Assembly (NCBI RefSeq): GCF_031585635.1
Contig: NZ_CP134195.1
Location: forward strand, 1,054,001 to 1,118,000
DNA length: 64,000 bases
Direction: 5' to 3'
Origin: Paraburkholderia sp. FT54
GTDB taxonomy: Bacteria > Pseudomonadota > Gammaproteobacteria > Burkholderiales > Burkholderiaceae
Position numbers and translations under genes: made by a program. This document shows positions 34,500 through 45,500 of the stretch, piece by piece. The first letter of the stretch is position 1. Every line of letters starts with the position of its first letter. The notes under the pieces were generated by a model that was not told the origin of the DNA, ran no database searches, and saw nothing but the letters and a program-made list of their open reading frames with translations.

Positions 34500-35930
34500 A
34501 TGAAAGGACGTGCCGGCTGGACGGGCATGGCGCTCGCGGCTGCATTGACGCTGGCCGGCTGGTCGCGGCTGGCGTCGGCCGCCACGCTCGACGGTGCGAC
34601 TTTGTCGGCGTTGTGGGGGCTGCCGTTCGCGGGCGTGCTGCTGTCTATCGCGGTATTTCCGTTGATCGCGCCGGCGTTCTGGCATCACCATTTCGGCAAG
34701 ATCGCGGCGGCGTGGGCGCTCGTGTTTCTCGTGCCGTTCGCGCTCAGCTACGGCACGGGCGTCGCATTCGGCGCGCTCGTGCATGCGTTGCTCGATGAAT
34801 ACATCCCGTTCATCGTCTTGCTGACGGCGCTGTACACCGTGGCGGGCGGCATCTGCGTACGCGGCAATCTGCACGGCACGCCGCGCCTGAACACGGCGAT
34901 TCTCGCGCTCGGCACCTTGCTCGCGAGCATCATGGGCACGACCGGCGCGGCCATGCTGCTGATTCGCCCATTGCTGCGCGCCAACGACAATCGCAAGCAT
35001 GTTGTTCACGTGGTCGTGTTTTTTATCTTTCTGGTGGCGAATGCGGGCGGTTCGCTGTCGCCGCTGGGCGACCCGCCGCTCTTTCTCGGCTTTCTGCAGG
35101 GCGTGAGTTTCTTCTGGACCACCACGCATCTCGCGCTGCCGATGCTGTTCGTCTGCGGCGTGCTGCTGGTCGGTTTTTATGCGCTGGACTCGTACTACTT
35201 TCATCGGCGCGAGGAAGAGCGCTCGCGCTTTCTCGATCCGACGCCCGACACGCCGCTGCTCGGCATCGACGGCAAGATCAATTTCGTGTTGCTCGCCGCC
35301 GTGATCGTGCTCGTGCTGATGAGCGGGCTGTGGAAACCGGGCGTGGCATTCGACGTGTTCGGCACGCACGTCGCTTTACAAAATGCCGTGCGCGATGCCG
35401 CGCTGATCGGCGTGACGTTGCTCTCGTTGGCGCTCACGCCGCGCGCGGCTCGCGCGGGCAACGACTTCAACTGGGCGCCGATCGAAGAAGTGGCCAAACT
35501 GTTCGCCGGCATTTTCGTGACGATCGCGCCGGTCATCACGATCCTGCGTGCCGGCGAGGCGGGTGCGTTCGCGGGCATCGTCCATCTGGTCAACGACGCG
35601 TCGGGCCAGCCGCACGACCTGATGTACTTCTGGGCGACCGGGCTGCTATCTTCGTTTCTGGACAACGCGCCGACCTACCTCGTGTTCTTCAACCTGGCCG
35701 GCGGCGACGCGCGCACGCTCATGACCGCCGGCGCCACCACGCTCGCGGCGATCTCGGCCGGCGCGGTGTTCATGGGCGCGAACACGTATATCGGCAATGC
35801 GCCGAACTTCATGGTGAAGGCAATCGCGGAATCGCGCGGCGTGCGCATGCCGGGTTTTTTTGCGTATATGGGCTGGTCCGCTGCGGTGTTGTTGCCGCTT
35901 TTCCTCATCACCGGCTGGCTCTTTTTTTGA
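34500..35930 (+). CDS. Sodium:proton antiporter / NhaD-like permease
   Basis: This 476-residue membrane protein has about eleven to thirteen helices from residue 35 onward, plus an N-terminal hydrophobic segment that could be a signal or first helix. It shows NAGGSLSPLGDPPLFLGFL near residue 182, and FLDNAPTYLVFFNLAGGD near residue 385 with a conserved Asp-Asn. This fits the CitMHS/NhaD ion-transporter superfamily. Substrate could be sodium or a carboxylate. It follows lutC by 74 bases. Confidence 0.88.
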   Translation: MKGRAGWTGMALAAALTLAGWSRLASAATLDGATLSALWGLPFAGVLLSIAVFPLIAPAFWHHHFGKIAAAWALVFLVPFALSYGTGVAFGALVHALLDEYIPFIVLLTALYTVAGGICVRGNLHGTPRLNTAILALGTLLASIMGTTGAAMLLIRPLLRANDNRKHVVHVVVFFIFLVANAGGSLSPLGDPPLFLGFLQGVSFFWTTTHLALPMLFVCGVLLVGFYALDSYYFHRREEERSRFLDPTPDTPLLGIDGKINFVLLAAVIVLVLMSGLWKPGVAFDVFGTHVALQNAVRDAALIGVTLLSLALTPRAARAGNDFNWAPIEEVAKLFAGIFVTIAPVITILRAGEAGAFAGIVHLVNDASGQPHDLMYFWATGLLSSFLDNAPTYLVFFNLAGGDARTLMTAGATTLAAISAGAVFMGANTYIGNAPNFMVKAIAESRGVRMPGFFAYMGWSAAVLLPLFLITGWLFF

Positions 35931-35972
35931 CGCCGAGGCAATCGAACTCGGTGCGCTATTCGGAGAATTGCA

Positions 35973-36962
35973 ATGCAGAAAATCCTCGTCGCCCGTCCTA
36001 TCTTTCCCGATGTGATCGAACGGCTCAAGCAGTATTTCGACGTCGACTGGAATCAGGGCGACGTGTTGCCCGCTGACGAACTGACGCGCCGCCTCGCGGA
36101 CAAGGACGGCGCGCTGACCGCGGGCGACCCGGTCGGCGCGGCCGAACTCGCGGCGGCACCGCGTCTGCGCGTGGTGGCGAACATGGCGGTGGGTTACAAC
36201 AATTTCGACATGGCTGCTTTCAACGCGGCCAACGTGCTCGGCACCAATACTCCGGACGTGCTGAACGAATCGACCGCGGACTTCGGCTGGGCGCTGATGA
36301 TGGCGGCGGCGCGCCGCATCACCGAGTCGGAGCACTGGCTGCGCGCGGGCAAATGGCAGAAGTGGGCGTATGACGCGTTTCTCGGCAGCGATCTGCACGG
36401 CTCGACGCTCGGCGTGATCGGCATGGGCCGGATCGGCCAGGCGCTGGCACGTCGCGCGAAGGGCTTCAACATGCAGGTGATTTATCACAATCGGTCGCGC
36501 GTGGCGCCGGAGATCGAGGCCGAGTTGAATGCCGAGTACGTGTCGAAGCCGGACCTGTTGCGGCGTGCCGATCACGTCGTGCTCGTTTTGCCGTACACGA
36601 AGGAGAACCATCACACAATCGGCGCGGCCGAACTCGCGCTGATGAAGCCGACCGCGACGCTCACCAATATCGCGCGCGGCGGCATCGTCGACGACGCGGC
36701 GCTGGTCGAGGCGTTGCGCTCGAAGCAGATCGCAGCGGCCGGCCTCGATGTGTTCGAAGGCGAGCCGAATCTGAATCAGGATCTGCTCAGCGTACCCAAT
36801 GTCGTGCTGACGCCGCACATTGCCAGCGCGACCGAAGCCACGCGCCGCGCCATGGCGAACCTCGCCGCGGACAATCTGATCGCGGGCCTGGGTGAAGGCC
36901 CGCGCGCGGGCCGGCCGCCGAATCCGATCAATCCCGATGTGATCGGCAAGGCGCGTTCATGA
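35973..36962 (+). CDS. 2-hydroxyacid dehydrogenase (glyoxylate/hydroxypyruvate reductase B-like)
   Basis: This 329-residue NAD(P)-dependent enzyme has the nucleotide-binding GVIGMGRIGQALARRAKGF near residue 150. The catalytic Arg is in NIARGGIVDD near 235, the Glu in FEGEPN near 262, and the His in LTPHIASATEATRR near 283. The family reduces glyoxylate or hydroxypyruvate. Its stop overlaps the rmuC start (ATGA), so the two are coupled. GhrB is the best guess by length and motifs. Confidence 0.93.
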   Translation: MQKILVARPIFPDVIERLKQYFDVDWNQGDVLPADELTRRLADKDGALTAGDPVGAAELAAAPRLRVVANMAVGYNNFDMAAFNAANVLGTNTPDVLNESTADFGWALMMAAARRITESEHWLRAGKWQKWAYDAFLGSDLHGSTLGVIGMGRIGQALARRAKGFNMQVIYHNRSRVAPEIEAELNAEYVSKPDLLRRADHVVLVLPYTKENHHTIGAAELALMKPTATLTNIARGGIVDDAALVEALRSKQIAAAGLDVFEGEPNLNQDLLSVPNVVLTPHIASATEATRRAMANLAADNLIAGLGEGPRAGRPPNPINPDVIGKARS

Positions 36963-38407
36963 CCATGATTCTGGTGGCGGCCGTCGCAGTGCTGGCGGTC
37001 ACTTTGGTCATCGCGCTGGCCTTGCTGATGCGCGGCCATAGCCGCGCCGAGGACAGCGAGCAGTTCGACTTGCTCAACGAACGCATGGATGCCGCGGCCG
37101 ACACGCAAGCGCATGCTTACGAGCGGCTTGAGCGGCAACTGCGCAACGACATCACTGAGACGGCGCGCGTGTCGCGTACCGAACAGAGCGGTGGCTTTGC
37201 GCATTTCCAGCAAACGCTGGCCGCGCAGTTCAGCAGCATGACGACGGTGCAGGGCGGCAAGATCGACGGTTTCGCGCAACAACTCGACGCCGTGCGCCAC
37301 AGCCTGCAGACGCAAGCCCAGCAGGCGCGCGACGAGCAGGGTCGCTCGCTGAAACAGTTCGGCGATACGCTGAGCTTGCAACTGGGGCAACTCACCGAGG
37401 CGAACGACCGCCGCTTCGCCGAAGTGCGAGCGACCATCGAACAGCGGCTGAAGGACATCGAGGCGAACAACTCGCTCAAGCTCGAGGAAATGCGCCGCAC
37501 CGTCGACGAAAAACTGCATGCCACGCTCGAACAGCGTCTGGGTGAATCGTTCAAGCTGGTGTCCGACCGGCTCGAACAGGTGCACCGCGGACTGGGTGAA
37601 ATGCAGACGCTGGCGGCCGGCGTCGGCGATCTGAAGAAGGTGCTCACCAACGTGAAGACGCGCGGCACATGGGGCGAAGTGCAGCTCGAAGCGTTGCTCG
37701 AGCAACTGCTCACCGCCGACCAGTACGCGAAGAACATCGCGACGGTGCCGAGAAGCGCGGAGCGCGTCGAGTTTGCGATCAAGCTGCCGGGACGAGCGGA
37801 GCAGGGCGGTGTGGCTACGCCTGTCTGGCTTCCGATCGACGCCAAGTTTCCGCGCGAGGACTACGAGCGTCTGATCGAAGCACAGGAGCGCGCTGATCCG
37901 GTAGCGGTCGAAGAAGCATCACGCGCGCTCGAAGCGCGGATTCGCGCGGAGGCACGCACGATCGCGGAGAAGTACGTGTCGCCGCCGCACACCACCGACT
38001 TCGCACTGCTGTTCCTGCCGACCGAAGGCCTGTACGCCGAAGTATTGCGGCGGCCGGGCCTGACGGACCTGCTGCAACGCGACTATCGCGTGACGATTGC
38101 GGGGCCGACTACGCTGACCGCCTTGCTCAATAGTTTGCAGATGGGTTTCCGCACGCTCGCCATCGAAAAGCGCTCGAGCGAGGTGTGGCAGGTGCTCGGC
38201 GCGGTGAAAACGGAGTTCGGCAAATTCGGCGATGTGCTGGCCAGGACAAAGGCGCAACTGGAAACCGTCACGCGTTCCATCGAAGCGGCGGAAACACGCA
38301 CGCGTGTCATGAGCCGCAGATTGCGCGATGTCGAGGCATTGCCGGGCGAGGAGGCGAGCGGGTTGCTCGGCGATGCGCTGTCTGGTGTGGATACTGACGA
38401 GCAGTGA
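36959..38407 (+). CDS. rmuC: DNA recombination protein RmuC
   Basis: This 482-residue protein starts with a membrane anchor (about residues 2-24). A long coiled region to about 210 follows, then the RmuC domain, which includes GTWGEVQLEALLEQLLTADQY near residue 240 and LPIDAKFPREDYERLI-like sequence near 295. RmuC limits DNA inversions and large rearrangements in E. coli; its nuclease role is inferred. It overlaps the dehydrogenase stop by four bases. Confidence 0.95.
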   Translation: MTMILVAAVAVLAVTLVIALALLMRGHSRAEDSEQFDLLNERMDAAADTQAHAYERLERQLRNDITETARVSRTEQSGGFAHFQQTLAAQFSSMTTVQGGKIDGFAQQLDAVRHSLQTQAQQARDEQGRSLKQFGDTLSLQLGQLTEANDRRFAEVRATIEQRLKDIEANNSLKLEEMRRTVDEKLHATLEQRLGESFKLVSDRLEQVHRGLGEMQTLAAGVGDLKKVLTNVKTRGTWGEVQLEALLEQLLTADQYAKNIATVPRSAERVEFAIKLPGRAEQGGVATPVWLPIDAKFPREDYERLIEAQERADPVAVEEASRALEARIRAEARTIAEKYVSPPHTTDFALLFLPTEGLYAEVLRRPGLTDLLQRDYRVTIAGPTTLTALLNSLQMGFRTLAIEKRSSEVWQVLGAVKTEFGKFGDVLARTKAQLETVTRSIEAAETRTRVMSRRLRDVEALPGEEASGLLGDALSGVDTDEQ

Positions 38408-38438
38408 GGATGGGCAACGGTTTGGTAGCAGCGCCGAC

Positions 38439-38924
38439 TCAGGCGCTTGCCGCCGCCAGCTGTTCAAGCGCCTCGCCCGTCAGGCGCACCACGCGCCAGT
38501 CCGGCATAACGGTCGCGCCCATCTTTTCATAAAAGCTGATGGCCTGCTGGTTCCAATCCAGCACGGTCCATTCGAACCGCCCGCATTGCCGTTCCACCGC
38601 CAGCGCGGCAAGCCGCTGCAATAGCGCGGTGCCGAGTCCGCTGCCGCGTTGCGAGGGTTGCACATAGACGTCTTCGAGATACAGTCCGCGCTTGCCGACG
38701 AAACTCGAGTAATTGTGGAAGAACAGCGCATAGCCGACGATGCGTCCTTCGTTCTCCGCTACCAGTGCCTCGATCGAAGGCCGTGCGCCGAACAGTGCGT
38801 CGCGCAAGCCGTTTTCGGTCGCGACGAAAACATGCGTGAGGCTTTCGAATTGCGCGAGTTCGTACGTCAGCGCGAAGATGGCGCCGGTGTCCGCGGGCGT
38901 GGCGGCGCGGATCGTCGCGGGCAT
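38439..38924 (-). CDS. GNAT family N-acetyltransferase
   Basis: This 161-residue protein has the GNAT fold: DVYVQPSQRGSGLGTALLQRLA near residue 90 carries the Q/RxxGxG/A acetyl-CoA loop. A WNQQAISFYEKMGA motif follows near 125. It is close to the diamine/spermidine-type acetyltransferases, but the substrate is not fixed. Its start touches the stop of the membrane-protein gene upstream (TAATG overlap), so translation is probably coupled. Confidence 0.93.
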   Translation of the reverse strand: MPATIRAATPADTGAIFALTYELAQFESLTHVFVATENGLRDALFGARPSIEALVAENEGRIVGYALFFHNYSSFVGKRGLYLEDVYVQPSQRGSGLGTALLQRLAALAVERQCGRFEWTVLDWNQQAISFYEKMGATVMPDWRVVRLTGEALEQLAAASA

Positions 38925-39199
38925 TACGCCTCTTCCGGCGCGTCGGTCAATTGGATTTCAATGCCGCCGAAGCGCGACGCCACCCAGTTGTACGCGTGAC
39001 ATGCGATCCACAGCAGGATGAAACCGAGAATCGCGTTCAGCAGCAGCGCGCTGAACACGGTGCTCAGTTCCACCGAACCATAGCGTATGAACGCGACCAG
39101 TACGCCCAGCAGCACGATCGGCACCGAAAACGTCAGGTACACGAGGATCAGTGCTTTGGCCGTCTGTCCCGGTGCAATGAACGAGATCTGTTTTTTCAT
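38924..39199 (-). CDS. Small membrane protein, possibly DUF3566-like
   Basis: This 91-residue protein has two membrane segments (about residues 15-37 and 45-70) after an N-terminal KKQISFIAPGQTAKAL. It ends in an acidic tail. The layout recalls DUF3566 small membrane proteins, but this is a memory-based resemblance. I chose the ATG at 39199; the frame opens at 39244 without family-like sequence. It is coupled to the GNAT gene and lies downstream of the moeA end. Confidence 0.75.
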   Translation of the reverse strand: MKKQISFIAPGQTAKALILVYLTFSVPIVLLGVLVAFIRYGSVELSTVFSALLLNAILGFILLWIACHAYNWVASRFGGIEIQLTDAPEEA

Positions 39200-39285
39200 G
39201 TAAGTCAAACCCGTGTGTCGTAGTGGTAATGGGTAAAGCTGCAATGAACGCTGGCGGGTGCGTTGCCTCAGCCGCGCGTCTGCCG

Positions 39286-40587
39286 TCAGATGAGACCGTC
39301 GAACAGCATGATAGCGACGCGTTCTCCCTCGGCGATCTCGCCTTCATCGTGCCCGAGCACGATGAAGCAATTGGCTTCGCTCATCGAACTCAGCACGCCG
39401 GAGCTTTGCGAACCGGTCGGCATGACGTGCCACTGTCCGTGCGCGTCCTGCTGGGCTACGCCGCGCTGGAATTCGGTGCGCCCGGCGCGTTTGCGGATGG
39501 CTCGCCGGCTCATGGCGTGGATGAGCGGCAGCGGTTGCGGTGTGGCGCCCGACATCAGCAGCAGCACCTCGCGCACGATCTGATAGAACGCCACCATCAC
39601 GGCGACCGGGTTGCCCGGCAAACCGAAGAATAACGCGGGAAGCCCGACACCCGGCCGTTCGCCGGACCAGACGCGGCCGAATGCTAGCGGGCGGCCCGGG
39701 CGCATGGCGAGACTCCAGAAGGCGACGTCGCCGAAAGTTTGCAGCAGTTGCCTGGTGAAATCCGCCTCGCCGACCGAGACGCCGCCCGAGGTCAGCACCA
39801 CGTCGGCGTTCGCCGCGGCGCTGCGCAAGGCGGCTTCCATCGCGGCCGGCTCGTCGCGCACCACGCCGAGGTCGAGCGTGTCGATGTTCATGCGCCGCAG
39901 CATGGCAAACAGCGTGTAGCGATTGCTGTCGTACACGCAGCCCGGGTCGAGCGGCTCGCCAAGCGAGCGCAATTCGTCGCCGGTCGAGAAGAAGGCGACG
40001 CGCAAACGCCGCCTGACATTGACTTCGCCGATGCCAAGCGAGGCCAGCAAACCGAGATCCGACGCGCGCATGACGCGGCCCGCCCGCAGCGCGGCGTGGC
40101 CGCGCGCGAGGTCTTCGCCGGCGCGGCGCCGGTTTGCGCCGCCCGCCACGGCGCCGCCCGCGAAGCGGATCGAAACGGAATCGGCGTCGCGCTCGACGAG
40201 TTCCTGCGGCACGACGGTGTCACAGTCGGCCGGCATGCAGGCGCCGGTCATGACACGCACGCATTGCGTGGCCTCGACGCGGCCCGCGAACGGATGCCCC
40301 GCCAGCGCCTTGCCGACGATTGCCAACTCAACGGTGGCCGCGCCCGTGGCGAGCGCGGCGCGGTTGAACGCGTAGCCGTCCATGGCGGAATTGTCGTGCG
40401 AAGGGACGTCGATCGGCGACACGATATCGGCCGCGAGCACGCGGTCGAGCGCGTCGCGCAAGGCCACGCGTTCAACGGCCGTGACGGGCGCGGCCCACTG
40501 ACGAACAATCGCCTGAGCGGCCGGGACAGGTAGCGCGTGAGGATCGTACTGCGCGACGCAGCGGGAAAATTCGTTATGCGTGGTCAT
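39286..40587 (-). CDS. moeA: Molybdopterin molybdenumtransferase
   Basis: This 433-residue enzyme inserts molybdate into adenylylated molybdopterin. Key segments are PSHDNSAMDGYAFN near residue 62, the ATP/MPT site with TSGGVSVGEADFTRQLL near residue 245, and FGLPGNPVAVMVAFYQ near 325. Length is typical. It is the last gene of a moaA-mobA-moeA run with short gaps (9 and about 75 bases). The mog gene is at 2115. The start at 40587 is favoured over upstream codons, which encode Arg-rich sequence. Confidence 0.95.
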   Translation of the reverse strand: MTTHNEFSRCVAQYDPHALPVPAAQAIVRQWAAPVTAVERVALRDALDRVLAADIVSPIDVPSHDNSAMDGYAFNRAALATGAATVELAIVGKALAGHPFAGRVEATQCVRVMTGACMPADCDTVVPQELVERDADSVSIRFAGGAVAGGANRRRAGEDLARGHAALRAGRVMRASDLGLLASLGIGEVNVRRRLRVAFFSTGDELRSLGEPLDPGCVYDSNRYTLFAMLRRMNIDTLDLGVVRDEPAAMEAALRSAAANADVVLTSGGVSVGEADFTRQLLQTFGDVAFWSLAMRPGRPLAFGRVWSGERPGVGLPALFFGLPGNPVAVMVAFYQIVREVLLLMSGATPQPLPLIHAMSRRAIRKRAGRTEFQRGVAQQDAHGQWHVMPTGSQSSGVLSSMSEANCFIVLGHDEGEIAEGERVAIMLFDGLI

Positions 40588-40661
40588 GAAGAGCTGAGCG
40601 TCGCGACCGGGGGCGGGAGCGGCGATTGCCGTGCGGCCGGAGCGGGATTTCAACCGGGGCC

Positions 40662-41276
40662 TCAATCACGCTGGAGGTCGGCGAGTTCTTGTAGCGAATT
40701 GATATTGTAAAACGCGCGCTCGTCGGTAAAGACGACTTCCACCGTCTTGTGGCGCGCGTACCACGCGCGAACTTTACGTTCGCCGGCTTCCAGAAAAGCG
40801 GAAAGATCGTCCGCGAGGCCCGTGCGCAACAGCGCGAAGACGGGATGCAAGGACGTTTGGCCGTGCGCGTCGGTGGTGGTGACCGTGGCGATATCGGCTC
40901 CGTTCGAGTCCAGCGCGTGCGCGAGGCGCTCGGCCAGATCGGCGGGCAGCCACGGCGAGTCGCAGGGTGCACTGAGCGCATAGGCGGTGCCGGCTGCGCG
41001 CAAGCCGGCGAGCAAGCCTGCCAGCGGGCCCGGAAAACCCGCCAAGGTATCCGCCACCACCGTGGCCCGGAACGGCGCGCCGAGCGCGCTGTAAGCCTCA
41101 GGGTGACGATTGGCGCTGATCAGCAGAGCACCGGTTTGCGGTGCGAGGCGCTTGAGCACGTGGGCAGCGAGCGGCTCTCCGTGCAGCATTTGCAGCCCTT
41201 TGTCGGCACCGCCCATGCGCATGCCGCGGCCGCCCGCGAGCAACAGTCCGGTGATGTGTTCGCGCGTCGGCTTCAT
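40662..41276 (-). CDS. mobA: Molybdenum cofactor guanylyltransferase
   Basis: This 204-residue enzyme adds GMP to molybdopterin cofactor to make MGD. The N-terminus shows the GTP site LLLAGGRGMRMGGADKGLQML near residue 11, and PCDSPWLPADL occurs near residue 102. It lies nine bases after moaA on the minus strand, inside the moaA-mobA-moeA group. Family length and motifs are all normal. Confidence 0.95.
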   Translation of the reverse strand: MKPTREHITGLLLAGGRGMRMGGADKGLQMLHGEPLAAHVLKRLAPQTGALLISANRHPEAYSALGAPFRATVVADTLAGFPGPLAGLLAGLRAAGTAYALSAPCDSPWLPADLAERLAHALDSNGADIATVTTTDAHGQTSLHPVFALLRTGLADDLSAFLEAGERKVRAWYARHKTVEVVFTDERAFYNINSLQELADLQRD

Positions 41277-41285
41277 CGCCGCCGC

Positions 41286-42395
41286 TCAGCCGCCGATGTA
41301 CGACATTTCCACGCGGCGGCCGTCCCGCGCGTGTGAGTCGGCCGAGGCGCTGCCGCGCAATTGCGAATAGCGGTCGCCGCGGTCCTGCCAGATTTCGGCG
41401 ATGGCGGTGGCGATGGCGGCGTCGCTCGCGCCATTGCGTACCAGAGCGCGCAGATCGTGCCCCGACGACGCGAACAGGCACAGATACAGCTTGCCTTCGG
41501 TCGACAGCCGCGCTCGCGTGCAACTGCCGCAAAACGCGCGTGTCACGCTCGAAATCACGCCGATCTCGCCGCCGCCGTCCGCGTAACCCCAGCGTTGCGC
41601 CGTTTCGGCGGCGCTGTGCGCTTCGAGGGGCGCGAGCGGGAAGTGCTCGGCGATGCGCGTGACGACGTCGGCGGACGGCAGCACTTCAGTCATGTTCCAG
41701 CCGTTCGATGTGCCGACGTCCATGTATTCGATAAAGCGCAGCACCGCGCCCGAGCCTTTGAAATGACGCGCCATCGGCACGATTTCGCTGTCGTTGGTGC
41801 CGCGCTTGACGACCATGTTGACCTTGACCGGCGCGAGGCCCACCGCATGCGCCGCGGCGATGCCGTCCAGCACGTCGCCGACGGCGAAGTCGGCATCGTT
41901 CATACGGCGAAACAGCGTGTCGTCGAGCGCGTCGAGACTCACCGTGACGCGGGTCAAACCGGCGTCTTTCAGGCTGCGCGCCTTGCGTTCCAGCAGCGAG
42001 CCGTTGGTGGTCAGCGTCAGATCGAGCGGGCGGCCCGCCGGGGTGGTCAGTTGCGCGAGCCGTTCGATCAGAAATTCCAGATTTTTACGCAACAGTGGTT
42101 CGCCGCCCGTCAGCCGGATTTTTTCGACGCCATGTGCAACGAACAGCCGCGCCAGCCGTTCGATTTCCTCGAAGCTCAGCAAGGCGCTGTGCGGCAAGAA
42201 CGAGTAGTCCTTGTCGAACACCGCGCGAGGCATGCAGTAGACGCACCGGAAATTGCAGCGATCCGTGACCGAAATGCGCAGGTCGCGCAACGGGCGCGCG
42301 AGCGTGTCGTGCAGGGCGCCGCTGGGCGTCTGCACCGGGCCGGCGATGACCGGCACGGCGCTCAAATCGGCAACAGGGATGATGCGTCGGGACAT
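41286..42395 (-). CDS. moaA: GTP 3',8-cyclase MoaA
   Basis: This 369-residue radical SAM enzyme makes 3',8-cyclo-GTP, the first step of molybdopterin synthesis. The radical SAM cluster CNFRCVYC is near residue 47. The C-terminal second cluster shows [18 protein letters not shown] near residue 290. The chain ends SYIGG, the conserved GG tail MoaA uses for catalysis. It is the first gene of the mo cluster. Confidence 0.97.
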   Translation of the reverse strand: MSRRIIPVADLSAVPVIAGPVQTPSGALHDTLARPLRDLRISVTDRCNFRCVYCMPRAVFDKDYSFLPHSALLSFEEIERLARLFVAHGVEKIRLTGGEPLLRKNLEFLIERLAQLTTPAGRPLDLTLTTNGSLLERKARSLKDAGLTRVTVSLDALDDTLFRRMNDADFAVGDVLDGIAAAHAVGLAPVKVNMVVKRGTNDSEIVPMARHFKGSGAVLRFIEYMDVGTSNGWNMTEVLPSADVVTRIAEHFPLAPLEAHSAAETAQRWGYADGGGEIGVISSVTRAFCGSCTRARLSTEGKLYLCLFASSGHDLRALVRNGASDAAIATAIAEIWQDRGDRYSQLRGSASADSHARDGRRVEMSYIGG

Positions 42396-42448
42396 GAATT
42401 GCTTCTCTGATTGCTTCGGCTAGTGCTTGAAATTAAAGCTAGATATTC

Positions 42449-42454
42449 ATTCTA
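42449..42454 (-). promoter_or_regulatory. Candidate -10 box of moaA
   Basis: On the minus strand TAGAAT lies 54 bases upstream of moaA, in an AT-rich patch. The -35 position is weak. Confidence 0.35.
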
Positions 42455-42544
42455 TCGGAAATGCTTCCCGCGGCAGGGGCACCCCTGGCTGTGTCGGGGT
42501 ATACGGGGGGCTGCCGCGGCGCGCCCGATCCACGGCAGGCCCCC

Positions 42545-42576
42545 AAAAAAAAGCCCGCCGGAGAGGCGGGCTTTTC
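42545..42576 (-). terminator. Terminator of rne
   Basis: GCCCGCC and GGCGGGC arms with a five-base loop are followed on the minus strand by nine T. It lies 18 bases after the rne stop. Confidence 0.85.
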
Positions 42577-42593
42577 GAGTGCGGCCGGGTAGC

Positions 42594-45500
42594 TTACTGC
42601 GGGTGCCGGCCTGTTTCCACCTGTTGCATCGGCGCGCTGTCGAGCGCCGGCAGCGGTTTGCGTTCGCGCACCACGCGAGCCGGCTTGACGGTCTGCGCGG
42701 CGGCTTCCTGAGCCGCGCGCAGCTTGTCGGCGTCGGTGTTCACCCAGACGAGACCGGCTTGTTCCAGCACCGGCTTCAGCGCTTCCGCCGATACGGCGCC
42801 ATGATGGGGCGCTTGCTGCGGTGCTTGCGATGCAACAGCGACTGGCGCCGGCTCGACCGCTGCCGGTTCGACTTCTGGTGCAACCGCCGCAACGACCGGC
42901 TGCGGTTCGACGATCTCAGCCTGCGGTGCAGGCTGAGCGGCCGGTGCTTCGACCACCACCGGAGCCGCGGTTTCGACGGGCGCCGGAGCAGCGGCTTGCG
43001 TTTCGACAACAGGCGCGACTGCCGGTGCTTCGACGTGCGCTTGAGCCGGAGCTTCGACACGCGCGACCGGTTCAACCAGCGAAACCGTTTCGCTGGCTGC
43101 CGGCGCAGCTTGCGCTGCTTCGACCGGCTCTGCGGCGGCTTGCGCCACCGGCGTTTCGGCGACCGGCTCGACGGCTGCCGGCGCCACCGGCGCTTGCGCG
43201 ACCGGTACGACCGTTTCCGTCTTCGCAGCCTTTTCGACTGCCAGAGCCGGCGTTTCGGTTGCAGTGTGCAGTTCGGTCACCACGGCGGTTTCGGTCGCGA
43301 CAGCAGCGACCACCACTTCCACCGGCGTCATGTCTTTCGCCTCGGTGACTTCCGGCTTGCGTTCGACCGGCTGATGCGCGGTGCGCACCGGTGCTTCGTC
43401 GGTTGCGCTCACGTTGTCGCCTTCAGCTTCGGCGACGTCCGCGGCCAGATTGCCGTTCACGTCCTCTTCACGCTCACGGCGGCCACCACGACGGCCGCGA
43501 CGGCGGCGGCGACGCTCTTCACCTTCACGCGCCACCGCTTCCTGATCGACCGGCGCGCCGTTTTCGCCCAAGGCTGTCTGGTTTTGCGCCAGTTCTTCCG
43601 CCGTTTGCGCCTCGTTTTGCGTCAGGGCATCCGCGGTTTCTGTCTGCGGCTTGCGGCGTTCGCCACGTTCCGAACGATCGCCACGTTCACGGCGCTCACC
43701 GCGTTCCTGACGTTCGCCACGCGGTGCGGCCTCCGCCGTTTCCGCACGCTCGGCGCCGCGATTGTCGCGGTCACGGGTTTCGCGACCCTCGCGCGGCTCA
43801 CGAGCCTCGCGCGGTTCACGGCCTTCGCGGGCCTCACGCGGCTCACGATTGCCACGCGGTTCGCGCGCTTCACGCGGCTCGCGACCTTCGCGTGCTTCGC
43901 GCGGTTCACGGCCTTCACGCGGCTCGCGTTCATCGCGGCGCTGCGACGGCTGCTGGCCTTGGCCTTGACGGCCACCGGTCACGCCTTCGCCACGGGCCGC
44001 CGCATCGCGAGTGCCCGTGCCGCTACGACGATTACGGTTGCGATCGCCAGCGCGTTCGCCGGTGCGCTCACCGCGCTCCGTGCGCTCGCCGCGTTGCGGA
44101 CGCGTCTGCTTTTCGGTCGTCGCCGGCACGGCAGGCGCCGGAGCGGCCGGCTGCATGCCGAACAGATTCTTCAACCAGCCGATGAAGCCGCCGCTCGCCG
44201 GCGTAACCGCGACCGGCGCCGGGGTGGCGGCCGGGCGAACCGGCGCGCTCGGCGCCGGCTTTTCAGGCGTGATGCCCTTGACGGCCGCTTCCTGCTTCGG
44301 CTTCACTTCTTCGGCGCGCTTGCTGTAACCGGTTTCCGATTCCAGTTCGCGGGCCGCTTCTTCGGCCATCTTCCACGAGGCACGCGGTTCGTCGAGACGC
44401 GCGTCGTCGTGACGCAGACGCTCGAGCTTGTAGTGCGGCGTGTCGAGATGCTTGTTCGGGATCAGAACGACATTGACCTTGAAACGCGATTCGATCTTGT
44501 TGATCTCGGCGCGCTTTTCGTTCAGCAGGAAGGCGGTCACTTCGACAGGCACCTGGCAATGAATTGCCGCGGTGTTTTCCTTCATCGCTTCTTCCTGAAT
44601 GATCCGCAGCACTTGCAGCGCGGACGATTCGGTGTCGCGGATGTGACCCGTGCCGTTGCAGCGCGGGCAGGTCACGTGGCTGCCTTCCGACAAGGCCGGA
44701 CGCAGACGCTGACGCGACAGTTCCATCAGGCCGAAACGCGAGATCTTGCCCATCTGGACGCGCGCCCGGTCGTGCTTGAGCGCGTCTTTCAGGCGCTGCT
44801 CGACTTCGCGCTGGCTCTTGGCCGATTCCATGTCGATGAAATCGATCACGATCAGGCCGCCCAGATCGCGCAGACGCAGCTGGCGGGCGACTTCGTCGGC
44901 GGCTTCGAGGTTGGTGCGCGCGGCCGTTTCCTCGATGTCGGCGCCCTTGGTGGCACGGGCCGAGTTCACGTCGATCGCGACCAGCGCTTCGGTGTGGTCG
45001 ATCACGATCGCGCCGCCCGAAGGCAACGGCACCGTGCGCGAGTACGCCGTTTCGATCTGGTGTTCGATCTGGAAGCGCGAGAAGAGCGGCACGTCGTCGT
45101 GATACCGCTTCACCTTGCTGACATTGTCCGGCATCACGATATCCATGAAGGCGCGTGCCTGGTCATGGATTTCGGTGGTGTCGATCAGGATTTCGCCGAT
45201 ATCCGGCTGGAAATAGTCGCGAATCGCACGGATCACGAGGCTCGATTCGAGATAGATCAGCATGGGCTGGCCGCTCGAACCGCTTTGCGACGCGGCTTCG
45301 ATGGCGCGCCACAGCTGCATCAGGTAGTTCAGGTCCCACTGCAGTTCTTCGGCGCTGCGGCCAATGCCGGCCGTGCGCGCGATGATGCTCATGCCTTCCG
45401 GCAATTGCAGCTGCGCCATGGTTTCGCGCAGTTCCTGACGGTCGTCGCCTTCGATGCGGCGCGACACGCCGCCGCCGCGCGGGTTGTTCGGCATCAGGAC

